Assembly (NCBI RefSeq): GCF_022829635.1
Contig: NZ_JAKSYO010000118.1
Coordinates: 22,077 to 86,076 of the forward strand
DNA length: 64,000 bases
Direction: 5' to 3'
From: Methylobacterium sp. E-066
Lineage (GTDB): Bacteria; Pseudomonadota; Alphaproteobacteria; Rhizobiales; Beijerinckiaceae
This document shows, one piece after another, positions 42,904 through 52,031 of this stretch. The notes below the pieces were generated by a model. That model was not told the DNA's origin. It was given only the letters and a program-made list of their open reading frames with translations, and searched no databases. Positions within the stretch are counted from its first letter, which is position 1, and every line of letters begins with the position of its first letter. Position numbers and translations under genes: made by a program.

Positions 42904-43038
42904 ATGACCCAGGCCTACGCAAACCAGATCCTTGGCATTGCCCTCGGACTGTCGGCGTCGATGTTCGTCGGCGCTTGGATCGCGACGCGCCTCTACGATC
43001 GCAAGACGCGCCGGCTCGATGCGCAGCGCAGCAAATAA
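42904..43038 (+). CDS. Tiny membrane protein, 44 aa, unknown
   Basis: ATG at 42904 preceded by GGAGG (inside the end of the previous gene). One membrane helix (ILGIALGLSASMFVGAWIAT) and a basic tail (RLYDRKTRRLDAQRSK). Spacing and ribosome-binding site suggest it is cotranscribed with the 86-aa gene. Unknown function. Confidence 0.5.
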   Translation: MTQAYANQILGIALGLSASMFVGAWIATRLYDRKTRRLDAQRSK

Positions 43039-43114
43039 GCTGCTCTCGCCCACATGACAGCCGTCTCGAAACGCGCAGGCCGTCTATCGCATCGACTTTT
43101 CTTCTGAACGGTCG

Positions 43115-43372
43115 TCACGGGCCGAGCAGTTTGACGAAGGCGGCACCGGCCCCAAAGAACGCGGCCGCGGCGGCTATGCCGGCGAAGCCGATCGAAAGCG
43201 GGGCGAGCAGGCAATCTCGGCCGATCTTCAAGGTCTCGGTCTGAAGCTTGGATTGCTCCGCGATCAGCTTGCGTTGCTCCGCGACGAACTTTTCCGTCTC
43301 CGCGTTGGACCGCAAAACGCGGGCGACCTGCTCGGCGTAGTCGAGCGCGGGAGGCGCTGCGGTATCGGACAT
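43115..43372 (-). CDS. Small membrane protein with coiled-coil, 85 aa, unknown
   Basis: ATG 43372 has GGAGGGAG upstream. Residues about 20-50 are a charged helix rich in E/K/Q (NAETEKFVAEQRKLIAEQSK) likely to form a coiled coil; the C-terminal 30 residues are hydrophobic (APLSIGFAGIAAAAAFFGAG). Convergent with the 44-aa gene. No family recognised. Confidence 0.6.
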   Translation of the reverse strand: MSDTAAPPALDYAEQVARVLRSNAETEKFVAEQRKLIAEQSKLQTETLKIGRDCLLAPLSIGFAGIAAAAAFFGAGAAFVKLLGP

Positions 43373-43433
43373 CGGGGAATCTCCCTCCACCCGGTCCACA
43401 AAGTGCGAAGCGGCAGGGACCTCGTCAAGCTGT

Positions 43434-44822
43434 TCAGCCCCGCAGCTCCGCCTCCATCCGCAAGCCGTGCTCCGGCCGGAGCGTGACCCGGTGGAGGGGC
43501 GTGACCGGCGGATGATCCGTCGGCAGCCGGAAGCGCACCGCCCGGACCACGTGAGCCAGCACGATCACCGCCTCCTGGATGGAAAAACTCTGGCCGATGC
43601 AGACCCGCGGGCCGGCGCCGAAGGGCAGGTAGGCGAAGCGCGGGATCGCGTCCCGGTTCTCGGGCAGGAAGCGCTCGGGCATGAACGCCTCCGGGTCCTC
43701 CCACAGCGTCTGATGGCGGTGGAGCACCCAGGGCGCCACCATCACCAGCGAGCCGCGCGGGATCTTGATCCGGCCCAGCCGGTCGTCCCGCGTCGCCTGC
43801 CGGCTGAGGAACGGCACCGGCGGGAACAGGCGCATCGCCTCCTCGATCACCGCCCGCGTGTAGGGCAGTTGCTCGACGGCGAAATCGCCCTCGCCCGCGG
43901 CGTCGACCTCGGCCTCGACCAGCGCCTGCGCGGAGGGATCCTGCGACAGGCAGTAGAGCGCCCAGGTCAGGGAATTGGCCGTGGTCTCGTGCCCGGCCGC
44001 GATGAAGGTGACGATGTTGGCCTTCACGGCGAGGTCCGAGAGCCCGTTGCCGGTCTCGGGATCCTGCGCGGCGAGCAGCAGGGTCAGCAGGTCGCGCGGC
44101 GCCTCGCCCCGCTCCATCGCCGCCTTGCGCCGGGCGATGAGTTCGTCGACCACTTCGGCGAAGAAGCGTCCGGCCGGCCGCGCTCGCAGGCGGCCGATGC
44201 GCGGCACGAAATCGGGCACGCCGAAGACGTCGAGCGGGTCGATCGGCCCCACCGCCTCGAGAAACCGGGTGATGGCGCGGCCCAGCGCGTCGGGATCGCC
44301 GGGCAGGCCCTGGGTAAAAATCGTCCGCTCTAGCACGTCGAGGGTGACGCGGGTCATCTCCAGGGCGACATCGACGGGCTTGCCGCCCCGGCGGGCGAGG
44401 CGGCGCCCGAGCTTGGCCCCGGCCGCGTTCATCGCGTCGGAAAAACCCTGGACGGTGCGGGCGTTGAAGATCGGCGCGAGGGTCCGGCGCTGGAGCCGCC
44501 ACTCGTCGCCCTCGGCGCTGAGCAGGCCGTTGCCCAGGCCCGGCGCCAGCACCCGGCGCTGCAGGTCGTCCTTGCGGTAACCCTCGACGTTCTCGACCAG
44601 GAGATAGCGAATCAGCGCCGGGTCGCTGACCACGGTGATCCGGCCCATGGCGCCCTCGGCGGCCACCACCGGCTCCTTGAAGTGCACGTCCATCCAGGTG
44701 GTGATCGGGTTCTTCCGGGCGGCCCGGAGGAAGTCGAACAGGCCCAGAGGCTCGCGCAGCGGGCGCGGCACCGGAGGGCGAAACCGGGTCGCGGGCTCGG
44801 GCAGATCGATCGTCGCGCTCAT
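43434..44822 (-). CDS. Cytochrome P450
   Basis: 462 aa, soluble bacterial type resembling CYP102/CYP4-like class E enzymes. Heme-ligand loop [14 protein letters not shown]-helix [11 protein letters not shown]-helix ExxR in EEAMRLFPP, and [11 protein letters not shown] 44822 has AAGGAG six bases upstream; the open frame extends 36 codons further without conservation. No redox partner gene (ferredoxin, reductase) is adjacent. Substrate unknown; fatty-acid or hydrocarbon hydroxylation is possible from family membership. Confidence 0.93.
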   Translation of the reverse strand: MSATIDLPEPATRFRPPVPRPLREPLGLFDFLRAARKNPITTWMDVHFKEPVVAAEGAMGRITVVSDPALIRYLLVENVEGYRKDDLQRRVLAPGLGNGLLSAEGDEWRLQRRTLAPIFNARTVQGFSDAMNAAGAKLGRRLARRGGKPVDVALEMTRVTLDVLERTIFTQGLPGDPDALGRAITRFLEAVGPIDPLDVFGVPDFVPRIGRLRARPAGRFFAEVVDELIARRKAAMERGEAPRDLLTLLLAAQDPETGNGLSDLAVKANIVTFIAAGHETTANSLTWALYCLSQDPSAQALVEAEVDAAGEGDFAVEQLPYTRAVIEEAMRLFPPVPFLSRQATRDDRLGRIKIPRGSLVMVAPWVLHRHQTLWEDPEAFMPERFLPENRDAIPRFAYLPFGAGPRVCIGQSFSIQEAVIVLAHVVRAVRFRLPTDHPPVTPLHRVTLRPEHGLRMEAELRG

Positions 44823-44944
44823 CGGCTCCTTATCCGGCGGGAACAGAGCCCCGCTCTTGTCCGGCGCCGGGGAAAAACCGGCATCGCGATTCACCGGCGC
44901 CTCATTTAAGTAGGCACCGCACTGCACCAAACGTAGAGGCCACG

Positions 44945-46360
44945 ATGTCGCCCACCGAGACCGGAACCGCCACCCGCACCGAGTCCGATACCTTCGGGCC
45001 GATCGAGGTCCCGGCCCACCGGTATTGGGGGGCGCAGACCCAGCGGTCGCTCCAGAACTTCAAGATCGGCACCGAGCGCATGCCGGCCCCGCTGGTCCAC
45101 GCGCTGGGCCTGGTGAAGCAGGCCGCCGCCCTGGTGAACAAGGATCTCGGCGCGCTGGAGCCCAAGCTCGCCGATGCCATCGCGGCTGCCGCCGCCGAGG
45201 TCGTGGCCGGGAAGTACGACGAGGAATTCCCCCTGGTGGTCTGGCAGACCGGCTCCGGCACGCAGTCGAACATGAACGCCAACGAGGTGATCGCCAGCCT
45301 CGCCAACGAGGCGCTGGGTGGCAAGCGCGGCGGCAAGACGCCGATCCACCCGAATGACCACGTCAACCGCGGCCAGTCCTCCAACGACACCTTCCCGACC
45401 GCGATGCACATCGCCGTGGCCCGGGAGATCAGCGAGCGGCTGATGCCGGCGCTGACCCATCTGCACACGGCGCTCGACGCCAAGGCCAAGGCGTTCGAAT
45501 CGATCGTCAAGATCGGCCGGACCCACCTGCAGGACGCGACTCCGGTCTCGCTCGGTCAGGAATTCTCCGGCTACGCCGCCCAGGTGGCGCTCGGCGGCTC
45601 GCGCGTCGCCGCGACGCTGCCCGGCGTGCTGGCGCTCGCCCAGGGCGGCACCGCGGTCGGCACCGGCCTCAACGCGCATCCCGAATTCGCGGACAAGTTC
45701 GCCGCCAAGGTCGCGGAGTTGACCGGGCTGGAATTCACCAGTGCCGCCAACAAGTTCGAGGCGCTCGCCACCCACGACGCGCTGGTGTTCACGCAGGGCG
45801 CGCTCTCGGCGCTCGCCGCCGGCCTGTTCAAGATCGCCCAGGACATCCGCCTGCTCGGCTCCGGCCCGCGCTCGGGCCTCGGCGAGCTGTCGCTGCCGGA
45901 GAACGAGCCCGGCTCCTCGATCATGCCCGGCAAGGTCAACCCGACCCAGTGCGAGGCGCTGACCATGGTCTGCACCCAGGTGGTCGGCAACGGCACCACG
46001 GTGAGCTTCGCCGGCTCGCAGGGCAATTTCGAGCTGAACGTGTTCAAGCCGGTGATCGCCAACGCGGTGCTGCAATCGATCCGGTTGCTCGCCGACGCCA
46101 CGGTGAGCTTCACCGACAATTGTGTGGTCGGCATCAAGGCCAACGAGGACAAGATCGCCGACCTGATGAGCCGCTCGCTCATGCTGGTGACCGCGCTCGC
46201 CCCCTCGATCGGCTACGACAAGGCCGCCGAGATCGCCAAGACGGCGCACAAGAACGGCACCACCCTCAAGGAGGAGGCGCTGCGCCTCGGCTACGTCACC
46301 GAGGCGGAGTTCGAGCGCGTGGTCCGGCCGGAGACGATGCTGGCCCCCAGCGCCGATTGA
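44945..46360 (+). CDS. fumC: Fumarate hydratase, class II
   Basis: 471 aa, within the usual class II range. Signature loop [42 protein letters not shown] and [16 protein letters not shown] are diagnostic and separate it from aspartase. Converts fumarate to malate in the TCA cycle; iron-independent. Divergent from the P450 gene. Confidence 0.96.
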   Translation: MSPTETGTATRTESDTFGPIEVPAHRYWGAQTQRSLQNFKIGTERMPAPLVHALGLVKQAAALVNKDLGALEPKLADAIAAAAAEVVAGKYDEEFPLVVWQTGSGTQSNMNANEVIASLANEALGGKRGGKTPIHPNDHVNRGQSSNDTFPTAMHIAVAREISERLMPALTHLHTALDAKAKAFESIVKIGRTHLQDATPVSLGQEFSGYAAQVALGGSRVAATLPGVLALAQGGTAVGTGLNAHPEFADKFAAKVAELTGLEFTSAANKFEALATHDALVFTQGALSALAAGLFKIAQDIRLLGSGPRSGLGELSLPENEPGSSIMPGKVNPTQCEALTMVCTQVVGNGTTVSFAGSQGNFELNVFKPVIANAVLQSIRLLADATVSFTDNCVVGIKANEDKIADLMSRSLMLVTALAPSIGYDKAAEIAKTAHKNGTTLKEEALRLGYVTEAEFERVVRPETMLAPSAD

Positions 46361-46375
46361 TTTGCGCGCAAGTCC

Positions 46376-46446
46376 CGGATTCACAAGGTCCGGGACCTTG
46401 TGCGGGTCCAGGGCGGAGCCCTGGTCTCTCGGGGGCTCCGCCCCCA
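46376..46446 (+). repeat. Double-hairpin intergenic repeat, copy 2 of 3
   Basis: Just after the fumC stop, co-directional. CAAGGTCCGGGACCTTG and CCAGGGC-GGA-GCCCTGG dyads, with the tail GGGGGCTCCGCCCCC. May terminate or attenuate transcription between fumC and the DUF4169 gene. Confidence 0.75.
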
Positions 46447-46468
46447 ACCGTGAGCCGGGAGGCGATCC

Positions 46469-46675
46469 GTGGCCGAGATCATCAACCTGCGCCAGGTCCG
46501 CAAGGCCAAGGCCCGCGCGGCCGAGGATGCCAAGGCCGAGGAGAATCGGATCGCCTTCGGGCGTCCGAAGAAGGCCAAGACGCTGCAGCAGCGGCGCAAG
46601 GCCCTGGAGATCGACCGCCACGAGGGCCACCGGCTCGTGCGCGGCGAGCCGGATTCCGATTCGTCCCCATCATGA
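46469..46675 (+). CDS. DUF4169 family protein
   Basis: 68 aa, very basic. EIINLRQVRKAKARA and RIAFGRPKKAKTLQQRRKAL are family features; the tail is acidic/serine-rich. GTG start. Sits between fumC and an RHH gene, a common arrangement in Hyphomicrobiales. Unknown function. Confidence 0.8.
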   Translation: MAEIINLRQVRKAKARAAEDAKAEENRIAFGRPKKAKTLQQRRKALEIDRHEGHRLVRGEPDSDSSPS

Positions 46676-46685
46676 CGCGCGCATC

Positions 46686-46916
46686 GTGAGCACGGGCGTC
46701 AGCAAGCGCTCGGTGGTGATCGCGGGCCATCGCACCAGCGTGTCCCTGGAGGATCCATTCTGGACGGCGCTCCGGGAGGTCGCGGAGGCGCGCGGCCAAT
46801 CGGTCCAGGCGCTGATCGGCGCGATCGATGCCGGGCGCGGCGGCCAGAACCTGTCCTCGGCGATCCGGGTGTTCGTGCTGGACGCGGTGCGCGCCGGGCC
46901 GATCCGCGAAACGTGA
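46686..46916 (+). CDS. Ribbon-helix-helix domain protein
   Basis: 76 aa. VSKRSVVIAGHRTSVSLEDP begins the arylsulfotransferase-type/RHH_4 domain (beta strand then FWTALREVAEARGQSVQALI helix-turn-helix). GTG at 46686 starts 11 bases after the DUF4169 stop. Probably a DNA-binding protein; targets unknown. Confidence 0.8.
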   Translation: MSTGVSKRSVVIAGHRTSVSLEDPFWTALREVAEARGQSVQALIGAIDAGRGGQNLSSAIRVFVLDAVRAGPIRET

Positions 46917-46988
46917 GCGCCTCCGGCCTTCCCGTCTCCGACCCGTTATGGGAAGGGCGTGACAGAACCACGCAGGAGACTCGACCGA

Positions 46989-47606
46989 ATGGCCAACCGC
47001 GAACCGCTGCTCAAGCCGATCCCGATCACCGAGCTGCGCCCGACGCAGATGACGGTGGGCTACCGGGAGGTCGCCGAGAAGCGTCGCCGCTGGCGGCAGT
47101 ATGACGGCGAGAAGAAGAAGGCGTTCCTTGGGGCGCACATGATCCCGACCGTGCTCGGGCCGAAGAAGCGCCATTACGTGATCGATCACCACCATCTCGC
47201 CCGGGCACTTCAGGAAGAGGGCGTCGAGAGCGTGCTGGTCACGGTGGTGGCCGACCTGCACCACCTGGAGAAGGATGCGTTCTGGACGGTCTGCGACCAC
47301 AAATCCTGGGTCTACTCTTACGATGCCGAGGGCGTGCGGCGGGATTTCAAGGACATCCCGAAGGCGATCGCCGACCTCGCCGACGACCCGTACCGCAGCC
47401 TCGCGGGCGAGCTGCGCCGGGCCGGCGGCTTCGCCAAGGACACGACGCCGTTCAGCGAGTTCCTGTGGGCGGACTTCTTACGCCGCAACGTCAAGGAGAA
47501 GCGCGTCGAGAACGACTTTTCCGACGCGCTGGAGAAGGCGATGGCGCTCGCCAAGTCCAAGGACGCTGGCTATCTGCCGGGCTGGTGCGGTCCCTCGGAG
47601 GGCTGA
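46989..47606 (+). CDS. ParB-like nuclease/partition domain protein (ParBc_2 type)
   Basis: 205 aa. Starts LLKPIPITELRPTQMTVGYR, a ParB-like N-terminal box, followed by YVIDHHHLARALQEEGV and the C-terminal GYLPGWCGP. It lacks the long DNA-binding and dimerisation parts of chromosomal ParB, so a role in partition is unlikely. ATG 46989 has AGGAG ten bases upstream; a GTG at 46959 is an alternative. Confidence 0.8.
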   Translation: MANREPLLKPIPITELRPTQMTVGYREVAEKRRRWRQYDGEKKKAFLGAHMIPTVLGPKKRHYVIDHHHLARALQEEGVESVLVTVVADLHHLEKDAFWTVCDHKSWVYSYDAEGVRRDFKDIPKAIADLADDPYRSLAGELRRAGGFAKDTTPFSEFLWADFLRRNVKEKRVENDFSDALEKAMALAKSKDAGYLPGWCGPSEG

Positions 47607-47621
47607 CGGACCGACGCCGGG

Positions 47622-48005
47622 TCAGATCCCCCAATAGGGCGCGGCATCGTAATATCGGTGGATCTGCTCCTCCCAGGCGCCGTCCTGCGCCGGGTCGGTG
47701 CCCTCCGGGGTCCGGGCCGGGGCAGCGCGCAGCTGCTCCTCGGTGAGGTCGAGCACGTAGGCGTCCTGCCCCGGCTCGAACCGCAGCACCGACCACGGCA
47801 GCGTGTAGAAATCCTCGCCGAGCCCCAGAAAACCGCCAAAACTCATCACCGCATAGGCGACCCGGCCGGAGACCTTGTCGAGCATCAGCCGCTCGATCCG
47901 GCCGACCTTGCCGCCGTCCGGCCGGCGGACATCCGTGCCGATCACCCGATCGCTGGCGATCAGGCTGCGCGGCTGCCGCGGTGCGGGTTGAGGATTGGCC
48001 GCCAT
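47622..48005 (-). CDS. PRC-barrel domain protein
   Basis: 127 aa. PRC-barrel core at residues about 14-90: SLIASDRVIGTDVRRPDG, KVGRIERLMLDKVSGRVAYA, FLGLGEDFYTLPWSVL. A short acidic C-terminal tail. Probably cytoplasmic; related proteins in these bacteria are stress-linked or of unknown role. Convergent with the ParB-like gene. Confidence 0.85.
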   Translation of the reverse strand: MAANPQPAPRQPRSLIASDRVIGTDVRRPDGGKVGRIERLMLDKVSGRVAYAVMSFGGFLGLGEDFYTLPWSVLRFEPGQDAYVLDLTEEQLRAAPARTPEGTDPAQDGAWEEQIHRYYDAAPYWGI

Positions 48006-48123
48006 GCTCGCCTCCCGGGTCGTGCGTCGTGTTTCGCGCGCTGCCTGAAAAACGCCCCGGCGATGCCTCACGTTCCAGTCCGGGCTAGCGCCCGCCCCCT
48101 CAGACGGACGAACAGCTCCCCGC

Positions 48124-49059
48124 ATGCCGATTCCGCGCCTCACCCCGAGCCCCGTTGCGGGCCTCGCCCTCGCCGCCCTGATCCTGTCCGCCGCGGGGGC
48201 GCAGGCCCAGGACCGCGGCAGCGTCAACCCGAAGCCGCTGCCGCCGCTCGAACACCCGGACGCGCCCTCGACCCCGGCCAAGGCCCTGTTCGGCCGGGTC
48301 ACCCGCGCCTCTTCCGGGCCGGCTCACATCTACGGGTTCTACGCCAAGGGCTGCTTCGCCGGGGGCGAGGCGCTGCCGATGGACGGGCCGAACTGGCAGG
48401 TCATGCGCCCGTCCCGCAACCGGATGTGGGGCACGCCGGTCCTGATCGATTTCGTCGAGCGCCTGTCGCAGAAGGCCGCCCGGGTCGGCTGGCCGGGCCT
48501 GCTCGTCGGTGACATGGCCCAGCCCCGCGGCGGCCCGATGATCACCGGTCACGCCTCGCACCAGATCGGTATCGACGCCGATATCTGGCTGACGCCGATG
48601 CCTGATCACCGCATGAGCCGGGCGGAGCGCGAGGAGACCTCGGCCACCGACATGGTCCGGCCCGACCGGCTCGATATCGACCCGGAGGTCTGGACGCCGA
48701 CCCATCTGCAATTGATCAAGCTCACCGCCGAGCAGCCGGAGGTGGAGCGCATCTTCGTCAACGCGGCGATCAAGAAGGCCCTGTGCCGGGAGGCCTCGGG
48801 CCGGAGCTGGATGTCCAAGGTGCGCCCGATGTACGGGCACAATTACCATTACCATATCCGGCTCGCCTGCCCGGCCGGCCAGGACGATTGCCAGCCCCAG
48901 GGCGCGCCCGCCGCCGGGGATGGCTGCGACGACCTGAGCTACTGGTTCTCCGACGCGGTACTGCACCCGAAGCCGCCGAAGGTGCCGCCGAAGCCGAAGC
49001 CCGCCATGACCATGGCGGCCCTGCCTTCCGCCTGCCGGGCGGTGTTGAAGGCGCCGTAG
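48124..49059 (+). CDS. mepA: Penicillin-insensitive murein endopeptidase
   Basis: 311 aa periplasmic LAS metallopeptidase that cuts D-Ala-mDAP cross-links in peptidoglycan. Signal peptide at residues 1-29 (LALAALILSAAGAQAQ). Zinc-site motifs SHQIGIDADIW and HNYHYHIRL, plus GGPMITGHASHQ. Six or more cysteines in the mature part fit disulfides. Proline/lysine-rich stretch (PKPPKVPPKPKP) near the C-terminus. Confidence 0.94.
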   Translation: MPIPRLTPSPVAGLALAALILSAAGAQAQDRGSVNPKPLPPLEHPDAPSTPAKALFGRVTRASSGPAHIYGFYAKGCFAGGEALPMDGPNWQVMRPSRNRMWGTPVLIDFVERLSQKAARVGWPGLLVGDMAQPRGGPMITGHASHQIGIDADIWLTPMPDHRMSRAEREETSATDMVRPDRLDIDPEVWTPTHLQLIKLTAEQPEVERIFVNAAIKKALCREASGRSWMSKVRPMYGHNYHYHIRLACPAGQDDCQPQGAPAAGDGCDDLSYWFSDAVLHPKPPKVPPKPKPAMTMAALPSACRAVLKAP

Positions 49060-49063
49060 CCCG

Positions 49064-49435
49064 ATGGAGTATCCGCGCATGCGAATCCGCAGCCTGTTGC
49101 CGACGACGCTCGTCCTGGCCGCCATCGCGGCGCCGGCCTTCGGGCAGGCGCCGGCGGAGCCGCCGGCCAACGCCCTCAAGGCGGCCAAGCTCGCCGGCCT
49201 CGCCGGTTTCGTGAACGTCCATTGCCAAACGCTCCGGACCGACGGCGACCGCTTCAAGAGCGTGGTCCAGGCGATGGGCGTCGATCCGGCCGACCTCGAG
49301 CGCGATACCCTGCTGTTGCAGGCCCGATCCTACCTCGCCGTCTACGAGAAGGATGTGCCGGCCAGCTGCACCCGGGCGGAGGAGCTGTTCGGCCGGAGCG
49401 GGAAGGTCGTACCGGGCGTATTCGTCCCGCGCTGA
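49064..49435 (+). CDS. Small exported protein of unknown function
   Basis: 123 aa with a signal peptide (LLPTTLVLAAIAAPAFG). Mature part about 95 aa with two cysteines (VHCQTL, ASCTRAEEL), probably one disulfide. Begins four bases after mepA and may be cotranscribed with it. No family recognised. Confidence 0.65.
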   Translation: MEYPRMRIRSLLPTTLVLAAIAAPAFGQAPAEPPANALKAAKLAGLAGFVNVHCQTLRTDGDRFKSVVQAMGVDPADLERDTLLLQARSYLAVYEKDVPASCTRAEELFGRSGKVVPGVFVPR

Positions 49436-49474
49436 GCGTTCGCCGAACCGGGCGCGCCGTGCTAGGGCCAGCGG

Positions 49475-49636
49475 ATGCCCCGCTGGCTTTTCCTCATCCT
49501 CGTCACCGCCCTAGCCCTGTCGGTCATCGGCGGGGTGCTCATCGTCCTGCGCAGCCCGAGGAGCACCCCGCAGCCCGAAGCGGGCGCCGTCACCGCGCCC
49601 GCGGCACCGGTGCCGCGTCCGGCCGGCAACCCCTAA
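49475..49636 (+). CDS. Tiny membrane protein, 53 aa
   Basis: ATG 49475; one hydrophobic helix (WLFLILVTALALSVIGGVLI) followed by a Pro/Ala-rich tail. Follows the exported-protein gene by 39 bases on the same strand. Unknown; could be a small inner-membrane protein. Confidence 0.45.
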   Translation: MPRWLFLILVTALALSVIGGVLIVLRSPRSTPQPEAGAVTAPAAPVPRPAGNP

Positions 49637-49640
49637 AAAA

Positions 49641-49811
49641 TCAGGCCGCGATCCCGGTCCCCACCGGGCAGCGCATCCTGGTGCCGCCGAAGCCGCAATA
49701 GCCCGTCGGATTCTTGGCGGGGTATTGCTGGTGGCCGCCTTCCGCAGAGAAGGTCTCCAACGGAACGATCTTGTTGGTGATGTCGGGGAAGTCGCGCGCC
49801 CGCAGGCCCCC
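49641..49811 (-). pseudogene. msrA: 3' remnant of peptide-methionine (S)-S-oxide reductase
   Basis: The last about 55 codons of an msrA gene: RARDFPDITNKIVPLETF, GGHQQYPAKNPTGYCGFGGT and CPVG match the MsrA C-terminus (DYHQQYLAKNPxGYCGxGGT). The catalytic N-terminal GCFW region is absent; the frame continues upstream only into unrelated sequence antisense to a PAS fragment. Two substitutions in the conserved box (EDYH to EGGH, YLAK to YPAK) also point to decay. Confidence 0.75.
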
Positions 49812-49821
49812 GGCATAGGCC

Positions 49822-49980
49822 GTGTATATCGGGCCGGTGCGGGACGCCGCGGGCGCGGTGGTCTGCGTCGGCGCCTCGGAGATCGACGTCACCGAGCACT
49901 CCGCGCTGAACGCCGAGGTCGCGCGGCTGAAGGACGAGCTCGCCGCAGCCCAGGCCCAGCTGGCCGCCCGTCAGGGCTTC
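49822..49980 (+). pseudogene. Fragment of a PAS-domain sensor protein
   Basis: Reads VYIGPVRDAAGAVVCVGAS, EIDVTEHSALNAEVARLKDE and AAAQAQLAA: the last strand of a PAS domain followed by the coiled-coil linker seen in sensor kinases. No upstream PAS core and no downstream kinase are present, and an msrA remnant begins on the opposite strand at the 5' edge. Interpreted as a breakpoint relic. Confidence 0.6.
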
Positions 49981-50291
49981 GTCAGGAACCCGATCGGCTC
50001 CCGGCTGGGCTGGCCGAGCCAGAGCAGGACCGCGCCGAGCCCCAGGCCGATCAGCGAGGCCGGGGCGAGGGTCAGCGGCAGGCCGAGCAGGTGCCAGAGC
50101 CAGGGCGCCGCCCCTTCGAGGCTGCCCTGCAGGGTGCCGGCCTTGTCCTTGAACAGGGTGGCGATCACGTCCGAGAGCGGCGTCACCCGCAAGCCATTGT
50201 TGGCGATCGAGCGGGCGCCGTCATAGACCAGCGCGACGAAGCCGCCGGCCATCAGCAGGAAGCCCAGGACGCGGGCCAGGAAACGGAACAT
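49971..50291 (-). CDS. Conserved small membrane protein, 106 aa
   Basis: Two clear membrane helices: residues 5-25 (LARVLGFLLMAGGFVALVYD) and about 70-95 (LGLPLTLAPASLIGLGLGAV). The N-terminal pattern FRFLARVLG...DG.RSIA recurs in alphaproteobacterial hypothetical proteins as I recall them. ATG 50291 lacks a strong ribosome-binding site. Function unknown. Confidence 0.7.
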   Translation of the reverse strand: MFRFLARVLGFLLMAGGFVALVYDGARSIANNGLRVTPLSDVIATLFKDKAGTLQGSLEGAAPWLWHLLGLPLTLAPASLIGLGLGAVLLWLGQPSREPIGFLTKP

Positions 50292-50442
50292 CGCGGGGTC
50301 TTCTGAGCCATGTCTGCGCGCCCCGGGAGGCGCCCGCCCCGGGAGTATGGGGCCGGGCCGCCGGGTGCAAGCTGTTGCCGCTCCGGGCGAGCCCATGCGA
50401 CAGGAACGCCCGGCGGCACGGGGCCGTCGAGGACGATCGACC

Positions 50443-51120
50443 TTGGACGCGCACGCCCGAAAACTCGGCCTGGTGATCTTCGATTGCGACGGCGTCCTCG
50501 TCGACAGCGAGCCCCTGAGCCTCGCCTGCCTCACCGCCGGCCTCAACCGGATCGGCGTCCCCATCGCCTTCGACACCGTCCGGTCGCGCTTCACCGGCAC
50601 CTCCATGGTGTCGATCATGGATCACGTCGCGCGCGATTACGGGGTCACCGCCCCCCCGGGCTTTGTCGAGGCGGTCAAGGCCGAGACGCTGGCCCTGTTC
50701 GATGCCGAGCTGCGCGCGATGCGCGGCGTCGCGGAGGCCGTCGCGGCTTTGAGCCTGCCGGCCTGCGTCGCGTCGAGCAGCGACCCGGTGCGGCTGCGCC
50801 ACTCCCTGAGCCTGACCGGGCTGCTGCCGCTGTTCGGCGAGCGCGTCTTCTCCTCGGCGCAGGTCGCCCGGGGCAAGCCCTTCCCCGACCTGTTCCTGTT
50901 CGCCGCGGAGCGCATGGGCGCTGCGCCGGAAGCCTGCCTGGTGATCGAGGACAGCGTGCCCGGCGTCACCGCGGCCAGGAGCGCCGGCATGCGGGTCGCC
51001 GGCTTCACCGGCGGCGGCCATTGGGGCCACGACCCCGCTGGGGCCGACCTCCTGCGTGCGGGCGCCGGCCGGATCTTCTCGGATTTTTCCGACCTCGCCG
51101 GCGTGATCGCCGGGGCTTGA
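50443..51120 (+). CDS. HAD-family phosphatase (beta-phosphoglucomutase-like)
   Basis: 225 aa HAD subfamily IA. Motif I LVIFDCDGVLVDSEPLS, motif II SSSDPVRL region, motif III GKPFPDLFLFAA, motif IV VIEDSVPGVTAA. A small helical cap (residues about 25-90) lies between motifs I and II. TTG at 50443 with GAGGA upstream is used; ATG at 50395 would add 16 residues. Substrate is probably a phosphosugar. Confidence 0.88.
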   Translation: MDAHARKLGLVIFDCDGVLVDSEPLSLACLTAGLNRIGVPIAFDTVRSRFTGTSMVSIMDHVARDYGVTAPPGFVEAVKAETLALFDAELRAMRGVAEAVAALSLPACVASSSDPVRLRHSLSLTGLLPLFGERVFSSAQVARGKPFPDLFLFAAERMGAAPEACLVIEDSVPGVTAARSAGMRVAGFTGGGHWGHDPAGADLLRAGAGRIFSDFSDLAGVIAGA

Positions 51121-51685
51121 GCCATCGCGTCTCCCGGACGGGCCGCCGGGACCGGCTTCCTGCCAAGCTGGGCGCGAAAATCGGAAGCCCGTTCCGTTGA
51201 CGGGCCGGCGGCCCGGGCCCATCTTTGTCCTCGCCGAACGGGACGGACCTTCTGGCCCGCTTCCTCGGCCGCGGTGATTTGAGAAGCGTAGCTTGCGCCG
51301 CGTCATCAAACGCTAAAGCACTGCGACGGCGCCCGCGCCGCGTGGTCCTTCACTTCGGAGGACATGGATGTCGACCCGAACCGGCTCCTTTCGTCACCCG
51401 CTCCGTCATGCGCAAGCTGTGCCGATCGATCGGCGGCTCTGTCGATGCCGCGTGGGTCGCGAAGCGGTTTTCACGTGGAAACCCTGGATCCGATCCAAAG
51501 CCTGACCGGGCCGAGGCAGGATCGCCGCGAGCGCGACGCCGCCCGGCCATAGCGCGTTCGTCACATCAGGGGCCTAGAGACCGCACGATCAACGTGATCG
51601 GCGAGGCTCGAGCCGCACCGACCCTCAGAACCTATCCCCGCATTCCGGCACGGCCCTGGCGCCGGCCAAGGCAGGATTCCGTCCC
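51121..51685. other. Long intergenic region, nothing recognised
   Basis: 565 bp, the longest gap without a gene. Open frames here have no homology and no ribosome-binding sites. No clear promoter, hairpin array or repeat family member is visible. Confidence 0.5.
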
Positions 51686-52024
51686 ATGCACAGTCTCGAT
51701 GTCGCGTTTCCTCCGACAGACCGTCCCGACCCCTTCACCGAAGACCTCACGCCCGACGACGTCACGCTCTCCGACCGCACAGCGGCGGACCGGGCCGAGC
51801 CGCCCCGGGTGATCGAGATCGGCGAGGTCACCGCCGGCATCGCCGTGCCGGAGGGCCGCGGCGTGCGGTTCTTCTCGTCGTCGCGGGACTTCGACGGCCT
51901 CGACGGTACCGTGTTCCGCAATACCGAGCAGGCGGCCCGCGCCGCCCGCGAGCGGGTTGCGGCCCGAGCCCGCTCGGCTGCCCATCGCGACCCGGTCGCC
52001 GAGCTGCGCCGGCGTCGGGCCTAA
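51686..52024 (+). CDS. Hypothetical protein, 112 aa
   Basis: Soluble. Acidic N-terminus rich in D/T/P (DRPDPFTEDLTPDDVTLSD), middle VIEIGEVTAGIAVPEGRGVR, basic helical C-terminus (ARAARERVAARARSAAH). Codon use fits the genome. No family recognised. Confidence 0.6.
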   Translation: MHSLDVAFPPTDRPDPFTEDLTPDDVTLSDRTAADRAEPPRVIEIGEVTAGIAVPEGRGVRFFSSSRDFDGLDGTVFRNTEQAARAARERVAARARSAAHRDPVAELRRRRA

Positions 52025-52031
52025 AGAGCCT

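Noticed and set aside
46989..47606. Chromosome-partition ParB with a nearby origin
   Set aside because: It lacks the HTH and dimerisation domains of ParB; no parA, parS-like sites or dnaA boxes are apparent.
51121..51685. A gene in the 565-bp gap (frame 51225-51812)
   Set aside because: No ribosome-binding site, no homology, and it overlaps the better-supported 51686 gene.
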